From contig NZ_CP061274.1 of the NCBI RefSeq assembly GCF_014775655.1, positions 682,001-746,000 on the forward strand: a stretch of DNA of 64,000 nucleotides, read 5' to 3'. Numbering within the stretch: position 1 is the stretch's first letter; each line of letters starts with the position of its first letter. Shown piece after piece: positions 46,962 to 56,094 of this stretch. The stretch comes from Clavibacter zhangzhiyongii (GTDB lineage Bacteria > Actinomycetota > Actinomycetes > Actinomycetales > Microbacteriaceae). A program made the position numbers and the translations under genes. The notes below the pieces were generated by a model. It worked only from the letters and a program-made list of their open reading frames with translations, did no database searches and was not told where the DNA came from.

Positions 46962-48595
46962 GCGGCGCGGACCACGGGCGGCACGTCGTCGTCATCGGCG
47001 CCGGACCCGCGGGGCTGGCCGCCGCGGTCGCCGCCCGCGGGCGCGGGGCGCGGGTCACGCTGCTCGACGCGTCCGACGAGCTGGGCGGCCAGTACTGGCG
47101 GCACCTGCCGGCGTCGCGCCCGGCCGCGCGCGAGCGGATCCTCCACCACGGCTGGGACGCGTTCACCGCGCTCCGGGCCCGCCTCGCCGCGGACGAGGGC
47201 TGCGAGATCGTGACGGGCGCACAGGTGTGGGCGATCGAGCGGCCCGCGGACGGCGCGGACGGCGCGGCCGACGCCCCCGCCGCCGTCGTGCACGCGCTCG
47301 TCGGGCAGGTCGACGGATCCCGCCGGGAGCCCCTGTCCCTCCGCCCCGACGCGCTCGTGCTCGCGACCGGCGCGCACGACCGCACGCTGCCGTTCCCCGG
47401 CTGGGACCTGCCGGGCGTCTTCACCGCGGGCGCCGCCCAGGCCCTCGCGAAGGGCGAGCGCGTGGCGATCGGCGACCGCGTCGTCGTCGCGGGCGCCGGC
47501 CCCTTCCTCCTCCCCGTCGCCGTCTCGCTCGTGCAGGCCGGGGCGCGCGTCGTCGGGATCCACGAGGCCGCCCGCGTGCCGGCGCTCGCCCGCGGCTGGC
47601 TCCGACGTCCGGCGGGGCTCGCCCGCGCGCCGCACAAGGCCGCCGAGCTGGCGGGCTACGTGTCCGTGCTGGCGCGCGAGCGGATCGGCTACTCCACCGG
47701 CAGCGCGGTCGTCGCCGCGCATGGCGTCGACCGCGTCGAGGCCGTCACCGTGCAGCGCCTCGACGCGTCGTGGGCGCCGATCCCGGGCACCGAGCGGCGG
47801 ATCCCCGTGGACGCCGTGTGCGTCGGCCACGGGTTCACGCCCCGGCTCGAGCTGCCGATCGCGGCGGGCTGCCGCATCGGGGCCGACCGGTTCGTCGAGG
47901 TCGACGCGGCGCAGGGCGCCGGGCCGCGCGGCGTCTTCGCCGCGGGCGAGATCACGGGCATCGGGGGAGTGGACCAGGCGCTCGCGGAGGGCGAGGTCGC
48001 GGGGCACTGCGCCGCGGGTGGATCCCCGGCGGACGCGGCCGTCGCGCCCGCCGTCCGCCGCCGGACCGTCGCGCACGACGTGGCCGGCCGCATCGAGGCC
48101 GCGCACGGCATCCGCCCCGGCTGGACCGGCTGGCTCCGCGACGACACGCTCGCGTGCCGCTGCGAGGAGGTGCCCGTCGGGCGGATCCGCGCCACCGCTC
48201 GCGCCGCGCGCTCCACCGACCTGCGCTCCATGAAGCTCGCCACGCGCGCCGGCCTCGGCATCTGCCAGGGCCGGGTCTGCGGACGCACCGTCGAGGAGCT
48301 GCTCGCGGGGGAGGCGCCGTCCGCCGGATGCGCGCACGTCGGGTCCGCGTCCGCGTCCGCCGCGCCCGCAGGCCCCGGCTCCGACCGCCGCCCCATCGCG
48401 TCGCCCGTGCGCCTCGGCGAGCTCGCCGCCGCCTACGACCTGCGCGACGCCGGACCCCCGTCCCTCGCCGCGGCCGCCCCCGGCGTCGACGACCCGCCGG
48501 GCGATCCCGCGCCCGTGCCCGTGCCCGTGCCGCGCACCGCGCCCCCGACCACCCCCGCACCGCCCCGCACCACCGACCGGAAGGACCTGCCATGA
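46958..48595 (+). CDS. FAD/NAD(P)-binding subunit of D-hydroxyproline dehydrogenase, BFD-like [2Fe-2S] domain
   Basis: 545 residues from GTG. An FAD motif (GAGPAGLAAAVAARGRG, about 12-28) is followed by a second dinucleotide motif (VVAGAGPFLLPVA, about 177). A BFD-like domain near residues 385-445 supplies CRCEEV and GICQGRVCG, four Cys for a [2Fe-2S] cluster. This is the HcnB/LhpF-like alpha subunit. The last 100 residues are Ala/Pro-rich and end in a PVPVPVPRTAPP stretch with no known role. The stop overlaps the next ATG. Confidence 0.85.
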   Translation: MSGADHGRHVVVIGAGPAGLAAAVAARGRGARVTLLDASDELGGQYWRHLPASRPAARERILHHGWDAFTALRARLAADEGCEIVTGAQVWAIERPADGADGAADAPAAVVHALVGQVDGSRREPLSLRPDALVLATGAHDRTLPFPGWDLPGVFTAGAAQALAKGERVAIGDRVVVAGAGPFLLPVAVSLVQAGARVVGIHEAARVPALARGWLRRPAGLARAPHKAAELAGYVSVLARERIGYSTGSAVVAAHGVDRVEAVTVQRLDASWAPIPGTERRIPVDAVCVGHGFTPRLELPIAAGCRIGADRFVEVDAAQGAGPRGVFAAGEITGIGGVDQALAEGEVAGHCAAGGSPADAAVAPAVRRRTVAHDVAGRIEAAHGIRPGWTGWLRDDTLACRCEEVPVGRIRATARAARSTDLRSMKLATRAGLGICQGRVCGRTVEELLAGEAPSAGCAHVGSASASAAPAGPGSDRRPIASPVRLGELAAAYDLRDAGPPSLAAAAPGVDDPPGDPAPVPVPVPRTAPPTTPAPPRTTDRKDLP

Positions 48596-49509
48596 CCGCA
48601 CCCGCCCTGGACCTCGGAGGCGTCGTCGTCGCCACCACGCTGCCGTTCCGCGAGGACGCCTCCGCGCCCGCCGGCCTCGCCGTCGACTACGACGCGTACG
48701 CCGCGCACTGCGACTGGCTCATCTCGAACGGCTGCCGCGGCGTCGGACCGAACGGGTCCCTCGGCGAGTACTCCTCGCTCACCGACGAGGAGCGCCGCAA
48801 GGTCGTGCAGGTCGCGGTCGAGGCGGTCGGCGGGCGCGGGATCGTCGTGGCCGGCGTGCACGGCGTCGGCTGGCACCAGGCCAGGAAGTGGGCCGAGATC
48901 GCGGCCGAGGACGGCGCCGACGGCGTGCTCCTGCTGCCGCCCACCATCTACCGGGCGAGCGACGACGAGGTCGTCGAGCACTACGCGCGCGTCGACGAGG
49001 TGGGCCTGCCGATCATGGCCTACAACAACCCGTTCGACACGAAGGTCGACCTGACGCCGGACCTCCTCGTCCGCATCGACGCGCTCGAGAACGTCGTCGC
49101 CGTCAAGGAGTTCTCGGGCGACATCCGCCGGGTGCTGGAGATCCAGGACAAGACGGGCCTCGACGTCATCGCGGGCGCCGACGACCTGCTGCTCGAGTCG
49201 CTCGTGATGGGCGCCGTCGGCTGGTTCGCGGGCTACCCGAACGCGTTCCCGCGCGAGGCCGTCGAGCTGTACGGGCTCGCGACCACGGGCCGCATCGAGG
49301 AGGCGAAGGAGCTGTACCGCCACCTCGTCCCCGTGTTCCGATGGGACTCGCGCACCGAGTTCGTGCAGGCCATCAAGCTGTCGATCGACGTGGCCGGCGA
49401 GAGCACGGGCGGCCCGACGCGTCCGCCGCGCGCCCCGCTGCCCGCCGCCGTCGCCGAGCAGGTGACGCGCGACACGCGCCGCGCGCTCGACCACCTCGCC
49501 GGGCGGTGA
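48592..49509 (+). CDS. DHDPS-family lyase, 1-pyrroline-4-hydroxy-2-carboxylate deaminase
   Basis: 305 residues of the DapA/N-acetylneuraminate lyase barrel. The Schiff-base Lys is in VVAVKEFSGD (about residue 166), the Tyr in MAYNNPFDT, and the substrate loop is GPNGSLGEYSSL. In hydroxyproline operons this family removes ammonia to give 2-oxoglutarate semialdehyde. The position between the dehydrogenase and epimerase genes supports that over lysine synthesis, whose dapA would sit with dap genes. Confidence 0.88.
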   Translation: MTAPALDLGGVVVATTLPFREDASAPAGLAVDYDAYAAHCDWLISNGCRGVGPNGSLGEYSSLTDEERRKVVQVAVEAVGGRGIVVAGVHGVGWHQARKWAEIAAEDGADGVLLLPPTIYRASDDEVVEHYARVDEVGLPIMAYNNPFDTKVDLTPDLLVRIDALENVVAVKEFSGDIRRVLEIQDKTGLDVIAGADDLLLESLVMGAVGWFAGYPNAFPREAVELYGLATTGRIEEAKELYRHLVPVFRWDSRTEFVQAIKLSIDVAGESTGGPTRPPRAPLPAAVAEQVTRDTRRALDHLAGR

Positions 49510-49516
49510 TCGACGG

Positions 49517-50518
49517 ATGAGGTCCTCCCGCGTCTTCCACGCCGTCGACTCGCACACCGAGGGCATGCCGACCCGCGTCGTCACGAGCGGGTTCGGCGTG
49601 ATCCCCGGCGCGACCATGAACGAGCGCCGCCTGCACCTGATCGAGCACCTCGACCACCTGCGGCTCCTGCTCATGACCGAGCCGCGCGGGCACGCGGCCA
49701 TGAGCGGCGCGATCCTGCAGCCGCCCACGCGCGACGACTGCGACTGGGGCGTCCTCTACATCGAGGTGTCCGGCTGCCTGCCCATGTGCGGCCACGGCAC
49801 CATCGGCGTCGCGACCGTGCTGGTGGAGACCGGGCTCGTGGAGGTGCAGGAGCCGGTCACGACCATCCGGCTCGACACCCCGGCCGGGCTCGTGATCGCG
49901 CGGGTCGACGTGGAGGACGGCCGCGCCGCGTCCGTGACGATCGAGAACGTGCCCTCCTACGTCGAGCGGCTCGACGCGGAGATCGAGGTGCCCGGCTACG
50001 GCACCGTGCCGTACAGCCTCGCGTTCGGCGGCAACTTCTACGCGGTCGTCGAGCTCGACGCGCTGGGGCTGCCGTTCGACCGGGAGCGGCAGCAGGAGAT
50101 CCTCGCGGCCGGGCTCGCGATCATGGGGGCGGTCAACGAGCAGGCGCCGCCCGCGCACCCGGAGATCGCGGGCGTCGACCACTGCCACCACGTGGAGTTC
50201 CTCGCGCCCGGATCCGACGCCCGGCTCTCTCGGCACGCCATGGCCATCCACCCCGGCTGGTTCGACCGGTCGCCGTGCGGCACCGGCACGTCCGCGCGCA
50301 TGGCGGAGCTGTGGGCGCGCGGCGAGCTGGCGGTCGGCGACGAGTTCGTCAACGAGTCCTTCATCGGCAGCCGCTTCACCGGGCGGATCCTCCGGGAGAC
50401 GACCGTCGCCGGCCGGCCGGCGATCGTCCCCGCCATCACGGGCCGCGCCTGGATCACCGGCATGGGCCAGTACCTGCTCGACCCCACCGACCCGTTCCCG
50501 AGCGGCTTCCGGTTCTGA
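49517..50518 (+). CDS. 4-hydroxyproline 2-epimerase (proline racemase family)
   Basis: 333 residues. Both catalytic Cys are present: PMCGHGTIG (about residue 91) and SPCGTGTSA (about 255). A Cys/Cys pair is expected for racemases and 4-Hyp epimerases; dehydratase relatives have Thr in place of one Cys. It interconverts trans-4-hydroxy-L-proline and cis-4-hydroxy-D-proline, the entry step. The gene starts seven bases after the deaminase stop. Other members act on proline, but the surrounding Hyp genes decide the call. Confidence 0.9.
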   Translation: MRSSRVFHAVDSHTEGMPTRVVTSGFGVIPGATMNERRLHLIEHLDHLRLLLMTEPRGHAAMSGAILQPPTRDDCDWGVLYIEVSGCLPMCGHGTIGVATVLVETGLVEVQEPVTTIRLDTPAGLVIARVDVEDGRAASVTIENVPSYVERLDAEIEVPGYGTVPYSLAFGGNFYAVVELDALGLPFDRERQQEILAAGLAIMGAVNEQAPPAHPEIAGVDHCHHVEFLAPGSDARLSRHAMAIHPGWFDRSPCGTGTSARMAELWARGELAVGDEFVNESFIGSRFTGRILRETTVAGRPAIVPAITGRAWITGMGQYLLDPTDPFPSGFRF

Positions 50519-50547
50519 GCCGGCCGCCGCCACCGAAGAGGAGAGAC

Positions 50548-52044
50548 ATGACCCCGCAGGACACCGCCCCGACCGACCCGGCCGTCGCCGCCCGGGTGGA
50601 CGCCGTCGCCTCGCGCGCCGCCGCGGCCGCCGCGCCGCTCGCCGCCCTCGCCCCGGCCGCGCGCGCCGACGCGCTCGAGGCGGTGGCCGACGCCCTGGAG
50701 GCGATCCGGCCCGAGCTGCTGCCCGTCGCCGAGCGGGAGACCGCGCTCGCCCCCGGCCGCCTCGCCGGCGAGCTGACGCGCACGACCGTGCAGCTGCGGA
50801 TCCTCGCGGCGGCCGTGCGCGACGGCGGGCACCTCGACGTGCGCATCGACCTGGCGGATCCCGGCGCCGCCCCCGCGCCGCGGCCGGACATCCGGCGCCA
50901 CCTGGTGCCCGTCGGGCCCGTGCTCAACTTCGCGGCGTCGAACTTCCCGTTCGCGTTCTCGGTCGCGGGCGGCGACACGGCGTCGGCCCTCGCGGTCGGC
51001 TGCCCGGTGGTCGTGAAGGCGCACCCGGGCCACCCCGAGCTGTCGCGCCGCGTGGCGGAGGCCGCGTCCGCCGCGCTCGTCGCCGCGGGCCTGCCCGAGG
51101 GGACGCTCCAGCTCGTCGAGGGCGAGGAGGCCGGGCTCGCGATGCTGCGCGACCCGCGGATCCGCGCCGCCACCTTCACGGGCTCCCTGCGCGCCGGCCG
51201 GTTCCTCGCCGACGTCGCCGCGGCCCGCCCCGACCCGATCCCGTTCTTCGGCGAGCTCGGCAGCGTGAACCCCGTCGTCATCACGGAGCGCGCGGCCGCC
51301 GAGCGGGGCGAGGCCATCGCGCGAGCCCTCGTGGCGAGCGCCGCCGGATCCGCCGGGCAGCTCTGCACCGCGCCCGGGATCGTGCTGCTCCCCGCCGGCC
51401 ACGGCCTCGACGCTGTGCTCGCGGAGGAGGCCGGCGCCGTCGCCCCGCACGGGATGCTCAACGCCAAGATCGCGGAGGGCTACGCCGACGGACGCGCCGC
51501 CGCGATCGCGGTCGACGGCGTGCGCCTCGTCGCGGAGGGCCGCGCGGCCGCCGGCTCCGACGGATCCGTCACCCCCACGATCGCCGCCGTGCCCCTCGCG
51601 GCGTTCGAGGCCGCGGGCGACGCCCTCCGCCACGAGGTCTTCGGCCCGTTCGCGCTGCTCGTCGAGTACCCCGCGGGCACCGACCTCGCCGCGCTCGCCG
51701 CCCGCACCCTCACCGGCGAGCTGACCGCGAGCGTCCACCTCGGCGACGGCGAGGCCGACGGGGCGATCGCGGAGCTCGTCCGCGTGCTCGCCGCGCGCGC
51801 CGGCCGCGTGCTCGTCGACGCCTGGCCCACCGGCGTCTCCGTCACCGACGCCCAGCAGCACGGCGGGCCCTGGCCCGCCACCACGCTCGACCGCGGCACG
51901 AGCGTCGGCACCGCGTCGCTCGACCGGCTGCTGCGGGGCGTCGCGTTCCAGGGCGTGCCCGAGGCCCTGCTGCCCGAGCCGCTCCGCACCGCCAACCCGT
52001 GGGGCGTGCCGCAGCGGATCAGCGCGCGCGGCGCCCGGGCATAG
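50548..52044 (+). CDS. 2-oxoglutarate semialdehyde dehydrogenase (ALDH family)
   Basis: 498 residues of the KGSADH-type aldehyde dehydrogenase group. The Glu is in FFGELGSVNPV and the nucleophilic Cys in AGQLCTAPG (about residue 275). The N-terminal Ala-rich stretch (VASRAAAAAAPLAALAP) is typical of this subgroup. It oxidises the semialdehyde made by the DHDPS-family enzyme to 2-oxoglutarate. GAAGAGGAG precedes the ATG. It is the last gene of the hydroxyproline operon. Confidence 0.9.
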   Translation: MTPQDTAPTDPAVAARVDAVASRAAAAAAPLAALAPAARADALEAVADALEAIRPELLPVAERETALAPGRLAGELTRTTVQLRILAAAVRDGGHLDVRIDLADPGAAPAPRPDIRRHLVPVGPVLNFAASNFPFAFSVAGGDTASALAVGCPVVVKAHPGHPELSRRVAEAASAALVAAGLPEGTLQLVEGEEAGLAMLRDPRIRAATFTGSLRAGRFLADVAAARPDPIPFFGELGSVNPVVITERAAAERGEAIARALVASAAGSAGQLCTAPGIVLLPAGHGLDAVLAEEAGAVAPHGMLNAKIAEGYADGRAAAIAVDGVRLVAEGRAAAGSDGSVTPTIAAVPLAAFEAAGDALRHEVFGPFALLVEYPAGTDLAALAARTLTGELTASVHLGDGEADGAIAELVRVLAARAGRVLVDAWPTGVSVTDAQQHGGPWPATTLDRGTSVGTASLDRLLRGVAFQGVPEALLPEPLRTANPWGVPQRISARGARA

Positions 52045-52098
52045 GGCGCGCGCGGTCCGTCCGGCGGTCGCCGACGGCCCGCGCGACGATCCGCGACG

Positions 52099-52129
52099 CC
52101 CGCGGCTGAGGGTTCCCACAAGCCGCGGG
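52099..52129 (+). terminator. Terminator of the hydroxyproline operon
   Basis: CCCGCGGCT (52099-52107) pairs exactly with AGCCGCGGG (52121-52129), with a 13-base loop, 55 bases after the stop. Confidence 0.6.
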
Positions 52130-52247
52130 TGCGCTCCGCGGGAGGGCGTTGGAGGCCCCGCCAGTGATATTCGGCGGGTGGAGGATCCGTCCGTAGCGTG
52201 GCCGGTGCCGGCAGGGACGCCGGCGCAGGCGAACTGGCGGAGGATCC

Positions 52248-54431
52248 ATGGTCGACACGGCGGCACGACGCACCACCCGCGGCACGAGGGGACGAGGCCC
52301 CGTCGCGGGAGCGCTCCGGGGGACGCCCGTGCCGGTCGCGGACGCCGTCGACGCCGAGGTCGCGCAGGACCTCGACCGCACGGACGGCCGGGCCGACGCG
52401 ACGGGGACGGGTCCCCGTGTCGACGTCGCGTCGCTCGGGCGGATCCTGCTCGGCCGCTGGGCCGACGTCCGCACCTCGTCGCGCGAGCTGACGAGCCGTC
52501 CCGAGCTCCACCGCGTCGAGGGGCTCGACATGCACCAGCACCGGGCGCGCGTGACCGAGCAGCTCCAGGTGCTCGTCGAGCACGGCGGCGTGCACCGCGC
52601 GTTCCCGCGGATCGTCGGCGGGCTCGAGGACCACGGCGGCAACATCGCCGGGTTCGAGGAGCTCGTGGCGGCGGATCCGTCGCTCCAGATCAAGGCCGGC
52701 GTGCAGTGGGGCCTGTTCGGCTCCGCGGTGATGCACCTCGGCACCGAGCGCCACCACCGCGAGTTCCTCCCCGGGATCATGTCGCTCGAGACGCCCGGCG
52801 CGTTCGCGATGACCGAGACGGGGCACGGCTCCGACGTCGCGAGCATCGGCACGACGGCCACCTACGACCCCGAGACCGGCGAGTTCGACCTGCACACCCC
52901 GTTCCGCGCCGCGTGGAAGGACTACCTCGGCAACGCGGCGGTCGACGGCCGCGCCGCCACGGTGTTCGCGCAGCTCGTGACCCGGGGCGTCAACCACGGC
53001 GTGCACTGCTTCTTCGTGCCGCTCCGCGACGAGACCGGTGCGTTCCTGCCCGGCGTCGGCGGCGAGGACGACGGCCTGAAGGGCGGGCTCAACGGCATCG
53101 ACAACGGCCGGCTGCACTTCGACCACGTGCGCGTGCCGCGCGCGAACCTGCTCAACCGCTACGGCGACGTGGCCGAGGACGGCACCTACACGTCCGAGAT
53201 CATGAGCCCCGGCCGCCGCTTCTTCACGATGCTCGGCACGCTCGTGCAGGGCCGCGTCTCGCTCGACGGGGCGGCGACGAGCGCCGCGAAGATCGCGCTG
53301 CAGATCGCCGTCACCTACGGCAACGAGCGCCGCCAGTTCGTGGCGGGCGGCACCGACGAGGAGGTGCTGCTCGACTACCAGCGGCACCAGCGCCGGCTGA
53401 TCCCGCGCATCGCCACCACCTACGCCGCGTCGTTCGCGCACGAGGAGCTCCTCGGCCAGTTCGACTCGGTGTTCTCGGGCGCCACCGACACCGACGAGGA
53501 CCGGCAGGACCTCGAGACCCTCGCCGCCGCGCTCAAGCCGCTCAGCACCTGGCACGCGCTCGACACCATCCAGGAGGCGCGCGAGGCGTGCGGCGGCCAG
53601 GGCTTCCTCGCCGAGAACCGCCTCGTGGGCCTCCGCGCCGACCTCGACGTCTACGCGACCTTCGAGGGCGACAACACCGTGCTCCTGCAGCTCGTCGCCA
53701 AGCGCCTGCTGACCGACGTCAACCGCCGGTTCGCGAAGGCCGACTTCGGGGTGCTGGCGCGCTACGTCGTCGAGCAGGCGACCGACCGGACGCTCCGCTC
53801 GACCGGCCTCCGCACGCTCGGGCAGGCGCTCGCGGACCGCGGATCCACCGCCCGCTCCGTGGGCCAGCTCCGCGACCCGGACACCCAGCGCGCGCTGCTC
53901 ACCGGCCGCGTCGAGACGATGGTCGGCGAGATCGCGACCGCGCTCCGCGGCACGCGGAAGATGCCGGCGGGCGAGGCCGCGGCCCTGTTCAACCGGCACC
54001 AGCACGCGCTCATCGAGGCGGCCCGCGCGCACGCGCAGCTGCTGCAGTGGGAGGCGTTCACCGAGGCGCTCGACCCCGCGTCGGAGACCGGCCGGGCCAT
54101 GGACGACGGCACCCGCCGCATCCTCACCTGGACCCGCGACCTCTTCGGCCTCCGCCTCATCGAGGAGGACCTCGCCTGGTTCCTGATCCACGGCCGCATC
54201 AGCGCGACGCGCGCCCGCGCCGTCACCGCGTACATCGACCGGCTCGTCGCGCGCCTGCGCCCGCACGCGCAGGACCTCGTGGACTCCTTCGGCTACACGC
54301 CGGCGCACGTCCGCGCGGCCGTCGCGTCCGGCGAGGAGCGCGACCGGCAGGACGAGGCGCGCGCGCACCGCGACGCGCGGATCGCCGACGGCACGGCGCC
54401 GCGAATGGAGAAGGGCGAGAAGAAGAGGTAG
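52248..54431 (+). CDS. Acyl-CoA oxidase/dehydrogenase family protein
   Basis: 727 residues, the length of peroxisomal-type acyl-CoA oxidases rather than the usual 380-residue dehydrogenases. AMTETGHGSDV (about 185-195) is the FAD/substrate signature. EARECCGGQG-like sequence (REACGGQGFLAENR, about 447) lies in the catalytic region, and the ACOX C-terminal domain follows (about 490-700). It likely oxidises acyl-CoAs with direct transfer of electrons to oxygen. The last residues (MEKGEKKR) lie in a 60-bp tandem duplication. GGAGG precedes the ATG. Confidence 0.88.
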   Translation: MVDTAARRTTRGTRGRGPVAGALRGTPVPVADAVDAEVAQDLDRTDGRADATGTGPRVDVASLGRILLGRWADVRTSSRELTSRPELHRVEGLDMHQHRARVTEQLQVLVEHGGVHRAFPRIVGGLEDHGGNIAGFEELVAADPSLQIKAGVQWGLFGSAVMHLGTERHHREFLPGIMSLETPGAFAMTETGHGSDVASIGTTATYDPETGEFDLHTPFRAAWKDYLGNAAVDGRAATVFAQLVTRGVNHGVHCFFVPLRDETGAFLPGVGGEDDGLKGGLNGIDNGRLHFDHVRVPRANLLNRYGDVAEDGTYTSEIMSPGRRFFTMLGTLVQGRVSLDGAATSAAKIALQIAVTYGNERRQFVAGGTDEEVLLDYQRHQRRLIPRIATTYAASFAHEELLGQFDSVFSGATDTDEDRQDLETLAAALKPLSTWHALDTIQEAREACGGQGFLAENRLVGLRADLDVYATFEGDNTVLLQLVAKRLLTDVNRRFAKADFGVLARYVVEQATDRTLRSTGLRTLGQALADRGSTARSVGQLRDPDTQRALLTGRVETMVGEIATALRGTRKMPAGEAAALFNRHQHALIEAARAHAQLLQWEAFTEALDPASETGRAMDDGTRRILTWTRDLFGLRLIEEDLAWFLIHGRISATRARAVTAYIDRLVARLRPHAQDLVDSFGYTPAHVRAAVASGEERDRQDEARAHRDARIADGTAPRMEKGEKKR

Positions 54432-54516
54432 CGCGGGCCGTGCGCCGCCGCCGCGGCGCCGCGGATGGAGAAGGGCGAGAAGAAGAGGTAGCGCGGGCCG
54501 TGCGCCGCCGCCGCGG
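54394..54516. repeat. 60-bp tandem duplication across the acyl-CoA oxidase stop codon
   Basis: The sequence repeats with a period of exactly 60 bp (54394-54456 against 54454-54516), with a single mismatch at 54404/54464. Because 60 is a multiple of three, copy 2 encodes the same MEKGEKKR-stop in the same frame. It is a recent duplication, since the copies have hardly diverged. Confidence 0.9.
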
Positions 54517-54547
54517 GCGCCGGACGACGCCCCCGTAGGCTCGGGGG

Positions 54548-55516
54548 ATGCGCAGCCTCTTCCCCGAGATCGACCCGCACGACACCGGCATGCTCGACGT
54601 GGGGGACGGCCAGCTCCTCTACTGGGAGACCTCGGGGAACCCCGACGGCATCCCGGTCGTATTCCTGCACGGCGGCCCCGGTGGCGGCACGAGCCCCACC
54701 CACCGGCGCCTGTTCGACCCGGCGCGCTACCGCATCGTCCTCGTCGACCAGCGCGGCTGCGGTCGGAGCGCCCCGCACGTCTCCTCGCCCGACGCCGACC
54801 TCTCGGTCAACACCACGTGGCACCTCGTCGCCGACCTCGAGCGGCTGCGCGAGCACCTGGGCGTCGAGCGCTGGCTCGTGTTCGGCGGGTCCTGGGGCTC
54901 GACCCTCGCGCTGGCCTACGCCGAGACGCACCCGAGCCGCGTCACCGGCCTGATCCTCCGCGGCATCTTCACGCTGCGCGCGTCCGAGCTCGACTGGTTC
55001 TACGAGGGCCCGGCGGGCATGGTCTACCCGGACGGGTGGGAGGCCTTCACGGCGCCCGTGCCCGGCGTCGCGCGCGGCGGGATCATCGCGGCGTACGCGG
55101 CGCTGCTCGCGGATCCCGACCCCGCGGTGCACGGGCCGGCCGCGGTCGCGTGGTCCACGTGGGAGGCGTCGGGGATCACGCTGCTGCCGCGACCCGAGCT
55201 CGTCGCGCGCTTCGCCGAGCCGACCTACGCGCTCGCGTTCGCCCGCATCGAGAACCACTACTTCATGCACGGCGGGTGGATGGAGGACGGCCAGCTGATC
55301 CGCGACGCGCACCTGCTCCGCGGCATCCCCACCGAGATCGTGCAGGGCCGCTACGACATGTGCACGCCGCCCGCGACCGCGTGGGACCTGCACCGCGCGC
55401 TGCCGGAGGCGCGCTTCACGATGGTGCCGGACGCGGGGCACGCGTTCGACGAGCCCGGGATCCTCGACGCGCTCGTCGAGGCGACCGAGCGCGCGGCGGA
55501 GCGGCTGGGGGCCTGA
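54548..55516 (+). CDS. pip: Prolyl aminopeptidase (S33, short Pip type)
   Basis: 322 residues, full length. HGGPGGGTSPTHRR (about 40-53) gives the oxyanion hole, GGSWGSTLALAYA (about 115-127) holds the nucleophile Ser, and the His is in DAGHAFDEPG. It releases N-terminal Pro from peptides in the cytoplasm. It lies 2.5 kb beyond the hydroxyproline locus and is a different subfamily from the protein at 41745-43058. It could supplement that system, but no shared operator is seen. Confidence 0.92.
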   Translation: MRSLFPEIDPHDTGMLDVGDGQLLYWETSGNPDGIPVVFLHGGPGGGTSPTHRRLFDPARYRIVLVDQRGCGRSAPHVSSPDADLSVNTTWHLVADLERLREHLGVERWLVFGGSWGSTLALAYAETHPSRVTGLILRGIFTLRASELDWFYEGPAGMVYPDGWEAFTAPVPGVARGGIIAAYAALLADPDPAVHGPAAVAWSTWEASGITLLPRPELVARFAEPTYALAFARIENHYFMHGGWMEDGQLIRDAHLLRGIPTEIVQGRYDMCTPPATAWDLHRALPEARFTMVPDAGHAFDEPGILDALVEATERAAERLGA

Positions 55517-55564
55517 CGGCGGTCAGCGCGCGGTGAGCGCGACGGCCGGGTCCGGCGGATCCCG

Positions 55565-56059
55565 CTAGCGGCTGACCAGCGTCTGGGTCGCGTGGCCCGC
55601 GGGCTGCGGCAGCGTCGCGAGCGGGGACGCGGCCGCGCCGACGCCGCTGAGGACGTCGAGCGCGCGACGCAGCCGCGTGCTGGAGGTGTGCATCGTGTAC
55701 GGGAAGTACACGACCTCCACGCCGACCGCGGCGAACTCGGCCTCGAGGCGCTCGCCCTTCGGGGTGCCGCGCCAGTCGTCGCCCTTGAAGAAGACGTCGA
55801 AGCGCACGTCGCGCCAGGTGTCGAGCTTGTCCGGCAGCGTCTCCGCGCGGGCCTCGTCGACGTAGCTGATGTGGCTCACGATCTCGAGGCGCTCGGCGAG
55901 CGGCACCACGGGCGTGATGCCCTTGTTGCGCTCGAGCATCTCGTCGGAGACGACCCCCGCGATGAGGAAGTCGCACCGGCTCTTGGCGTGCTTGAGGATG
56001 TTGAGGTGGCCGACGTGGAACAGGTCGAATGCTCCAGCGGCGTAGCCGATTCGGGTCAT
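55565..56059 (-). CDS. TagD-like glycerol-3-phosphate (nucleotidyl) cytidylyltransferase
   Basis: 164 residues. The nucleotidyltransferase motifs are complete: FHVGHLNIL (HxGH, about 16-19), VSHISYVDE (RYVDE-like) and TSSTRLRRAL (ISSTxLR). It would make CDP-glycerol or another CDP-alcohol, the donor for a phosphodiester-linked cell-surface polymer. The divergent glycan cluster includes a CDP-alcohol phosphotransferase, which could use the product. GGAAGAACGACGAGCC precedes the ATG. The C-terminal 25 residues are not in TagD. Confidence 0.85.
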   Translation of the reverse strand: MTRIGYAAGAFDLFHVGHLNILKHAKSRCDFLIAGVVSDEMLERNKGITPVVPLAERLEIVSHISYVDEARAETLPDKLDTWRDVRFDVFFKGDDWRGTPKGERLEAEFAAVGVEVVYFPYTMHTSSTRLRRALDVLSGVGAAASPLATLPQPAGHATQTLVSR

Positions 56060-56094
56060 GGCTCGTCGTTCTTCCGGGTGGACCGCGTCCGGGC

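Noticed and set aside
52248-54431. Acyl-CoA oxidase as part of the hydroxyproline operon
   Set aside because: A terminator-like hairpin and a 200-base gap separate it, and its chemistry has no place in the pathway.
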